Shown piece by piece: positions 13,614 through 14,746 of a DNA stretch of 14,746 bases. The DNA is taken from positions 1 through 14,746 of the forward strand of contig CAZPCA010000059.1 of NCBI GenBank assembly GCA_964584995.1, given 5' to 3'. The notes under the pieces are model-generated. The model did no database searches and was not told the origin of the DNA. It saw only the letters and a list, made by a program, of their open reading frames with translations. The first letter of the stretch is position 1. The number at the start of each line of letters is the position of its first letter. Source of the stretch: JAJTFW01 sp964584995. Lineage in GTDB: Bacteria > Bacteroidota > Bacteroidia > AKYH767-A > OLB10. The position numbers were made by a program, and so were the translations under genes.

Positions 13614-14746
13614 TCAAAATCCGCCGGCCAGCGCTTTGCTGTAGCCGATGAGTTGTTCGTAACGGGTGCCGGGTGCCTGCCAATAGATAAAAATGCCGTA
13701 TTCGTTACGCGTTTCATAGTGGCTGCCCTCCGTTTCAAGGGTGCTGAGTGCGTTGGTGCTGGTGTGCACATAACGGTAATTGTAAAAACCCTGCTTCAAA
13801 ACAAGGGTCTTTTCATACATGCCTGCTGAATCATTGTAATGCATGCGAAGTTCTTTTTTTGAAAACTCATTTCGGAAGAGGCCGTCCAGGTAAACAGATT
13901 GTCCCTCTACCGGTGTCGGACTCTTTAAGGAGAATCGGACCTGCAAATAATCGGCTTCGAGCGAGCCATCACGTCCGTCGTAGATCTTTACCAAAAAGCG
14001 TCCGTTAAGGTCTTCAGAAGAACTGTAGCGTTGAGTATGAATACGGACATCTGGTTTCAGCAGCGCCAGCACTTGTCCATGGGTACTGTCTGTGGCCAAA
14101 CGGTCCACCGACATAGTGGCAAATCGTGTGGTCCGCAGATCCAAAGGCCGGTATTCTGAACCGCCTTCCATCGCATTGCCGTCCTCGAGATTATAATCCA
14201 GCTTTTCACCGTTAGCGAAGAGTGGTTTCAGCCCTGAAAGGGTGAAGTCCGGGTGTTGGTTCTGACAGATGACTACCTTGATGTCTTGGTAGGGGTTGTT
14301 AATGGTAAGCCCCTTCGTAAATAGTTGGAAGTCTACTTCCTGATGGCTATTGCGCAAGTCGATAGACGTGGCACGATGGATATTGGTTTGCAGCTCAGTG
14401 ATTGGATTCACCACATGGAATCGTCTGGTTAACACCAGAGAGTCCGGATTGCCCAGCTCGTAAACAATGAGCAGATAGTTGCCCGAGAGAAGTGGCTTCA
14501 TTTGGGCATTCGGGAAGCTTAGTGAGTAATGCCAATAGGGCTGGAGAGTGCCGGAGGAGTGTTTGTAGTCGATGATGTTGTCGTTGAAAAAGCCTTCCGT
14601 GAATTCATTCTCCGACAGCGCAGATGGCTGCCAGTTCGAGGTACAATGCACGATTCGGTAGCTGAAGTCTCGGATGTCTTCCTCCAACAAGTCGAATTGC
14701 AGCTGCAGCGTCTCAGTGCTGTTGAGGAAAATGACCGGATCGCTCA
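13614..14746 (-). CDS. Type 9 secretion system plug-like protein (DUF5103 family), 5' end outside the window
   Basis: About 376 residues are visible and the frame stays open to the window edge. The first visible residues, DPVIFLNSTETLQLQFDLLE, are already in the domain, so the signal peptide and start lie beyond 14746. The internal TTG at 14690 is not a credible start. The N-terminal domain of the family (T9SS plug first domain, formerly DUF5103) is clear: FSYRIVHCTSNWQPSALSENE, EGFFNDNIIDYKHSSGT, HYSLSFPNAQMKP, LLSGNYLLIVYE and LTRRFHVVN. Further beta-rich segments follow (ATSIDLRNSHQEVDFQL, GSEYRPLDLRTTRFA, VYLDGLFRNEF, FYNYRYVHT), and the chain ends in ALAGGF. The homologous plug in Flavobacterium johnsoniae closes the periplasmic side of the SprA translocon pore. 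The family is a marker of Bacteroidota. No other T9SS gene is in the window. Confidence 0.87.
   Translation of the reverse strand, partial: SDPVIFLNSTETLQLQFDLLEEDIRDFSYRIVHCTSNWQPSALSENEFTEGFFNDNIIDYKHSSGTLQPYWHYSLSFPNAQMKPLLSGNYLLIVYELGNPDSLVLTRRFHVVNPITELQTNIHRATSIDLRNSHQEVDFQLFTKGLTINNPYQDIKVVICQNQHPDFTLSGLKPLFANGEKLDYNLEDGNAMEGGSEYRPLDLRTTRFATMSVDRLATDSTHGQVLALLKPDVRIHTQRYSSSEDLNGRFLVKIYDGRDGSLEADYLQVRFSLKSPTPVEGQSVYLDGLFRNEFSKKELRMHYNDSAGMYEKTLVLKQGFYNYRYVHTSTNALSTLETEGSHYETRNEYGIFIYWQAPGTRYEQLIGYSKALAGGF

Noticed and set aside
1..14746. CRISPR arrays, transposons, tRNA genes, toxin-antitoxin or phage-defence modules
   Set aside because: No regularly spaced repeats, transposase or integrase motifs, or cloverleaf sequences were recognised on either strand.

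Overview
The window looks like a metagenome-derived contig from a member of the phylum Bacteroidota with roughly 50% GC. Three genes point there: a plug-like protein of the type 9 secretion system, a lipobox-bearing TamA/BamA-like assembly factor, and sequences resembling the Bacteroidota promoter consensus (TAnnTTTG). There are no RNA genes, insertion sequences or CRISPR arrays. No stretch longer than about 160 bases lacks a gene.

Region 1 (about 145-5115) is part of a CoA-thioester degradation cluster, most likely lower phenylacetate catabolism. It holds the 3' end of an enoyl-CoA hydratase, a PaaH-type 3-hydroxyacyl-CoA dehydrogenase, a PaaI-type hotdog thioesterase and a PaaJ/PcaF-type 3-oxoadipyl-CoA thiolase. 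Together these would carry out hydration, dehydrogenation and thiolysis to acetyl-CoA and succinyl-CoA, with the thioesterase releasing CoA from dead-end intermediates. A divergent pair sits in the middle of this set: a secreted PI-PLC-like lipoprotein (minus strand) and an O6-alkylguanine-DNA alkyltransferase (plus strand). They share a 94-bp spacer that contains a perfect palindrome.

Region 2 (5123-9818, minus strand) is a two-gene signalling unit. It consists of a 1172-residue membrane hybrid histidine kinase (about six membrane segments, two PAS-like domains, a long coiled coil, a kinase core and three receivers) and, 43 bp downstream, a receiver-histidine kinase fusion. Neither protein has a DNA-binding output domain. 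The spacer upstream holds nested inverted repeats.

Region 3 (9953-14746) is envelope and housekeeping: a lipidated TamA/BamA-like protein split by a frameshift, a divergent TrmH/SpoU RNA methyltransferase, ApaG, and the T9SS plug-like protein that runs off the right edge.

Three places look like assembly artefacts. Bases 1 to about 158 (68% GC) read on the minus strand as a bacterial Ig-like repeat and seem fused to the hydratase through a short shared sequence. The 10-N gap at 12507-12516 is flanked by two near-synonymous copies of the same 19 bases. The TamA-like gene has lost one base, or 3n+1 bases, near an A5 run. I see no strong candidate for a wholly new biological system. The most interesting biology is the output-less phosphorelay pair and the palindromic divergent spacer inside the catabolic cluster.
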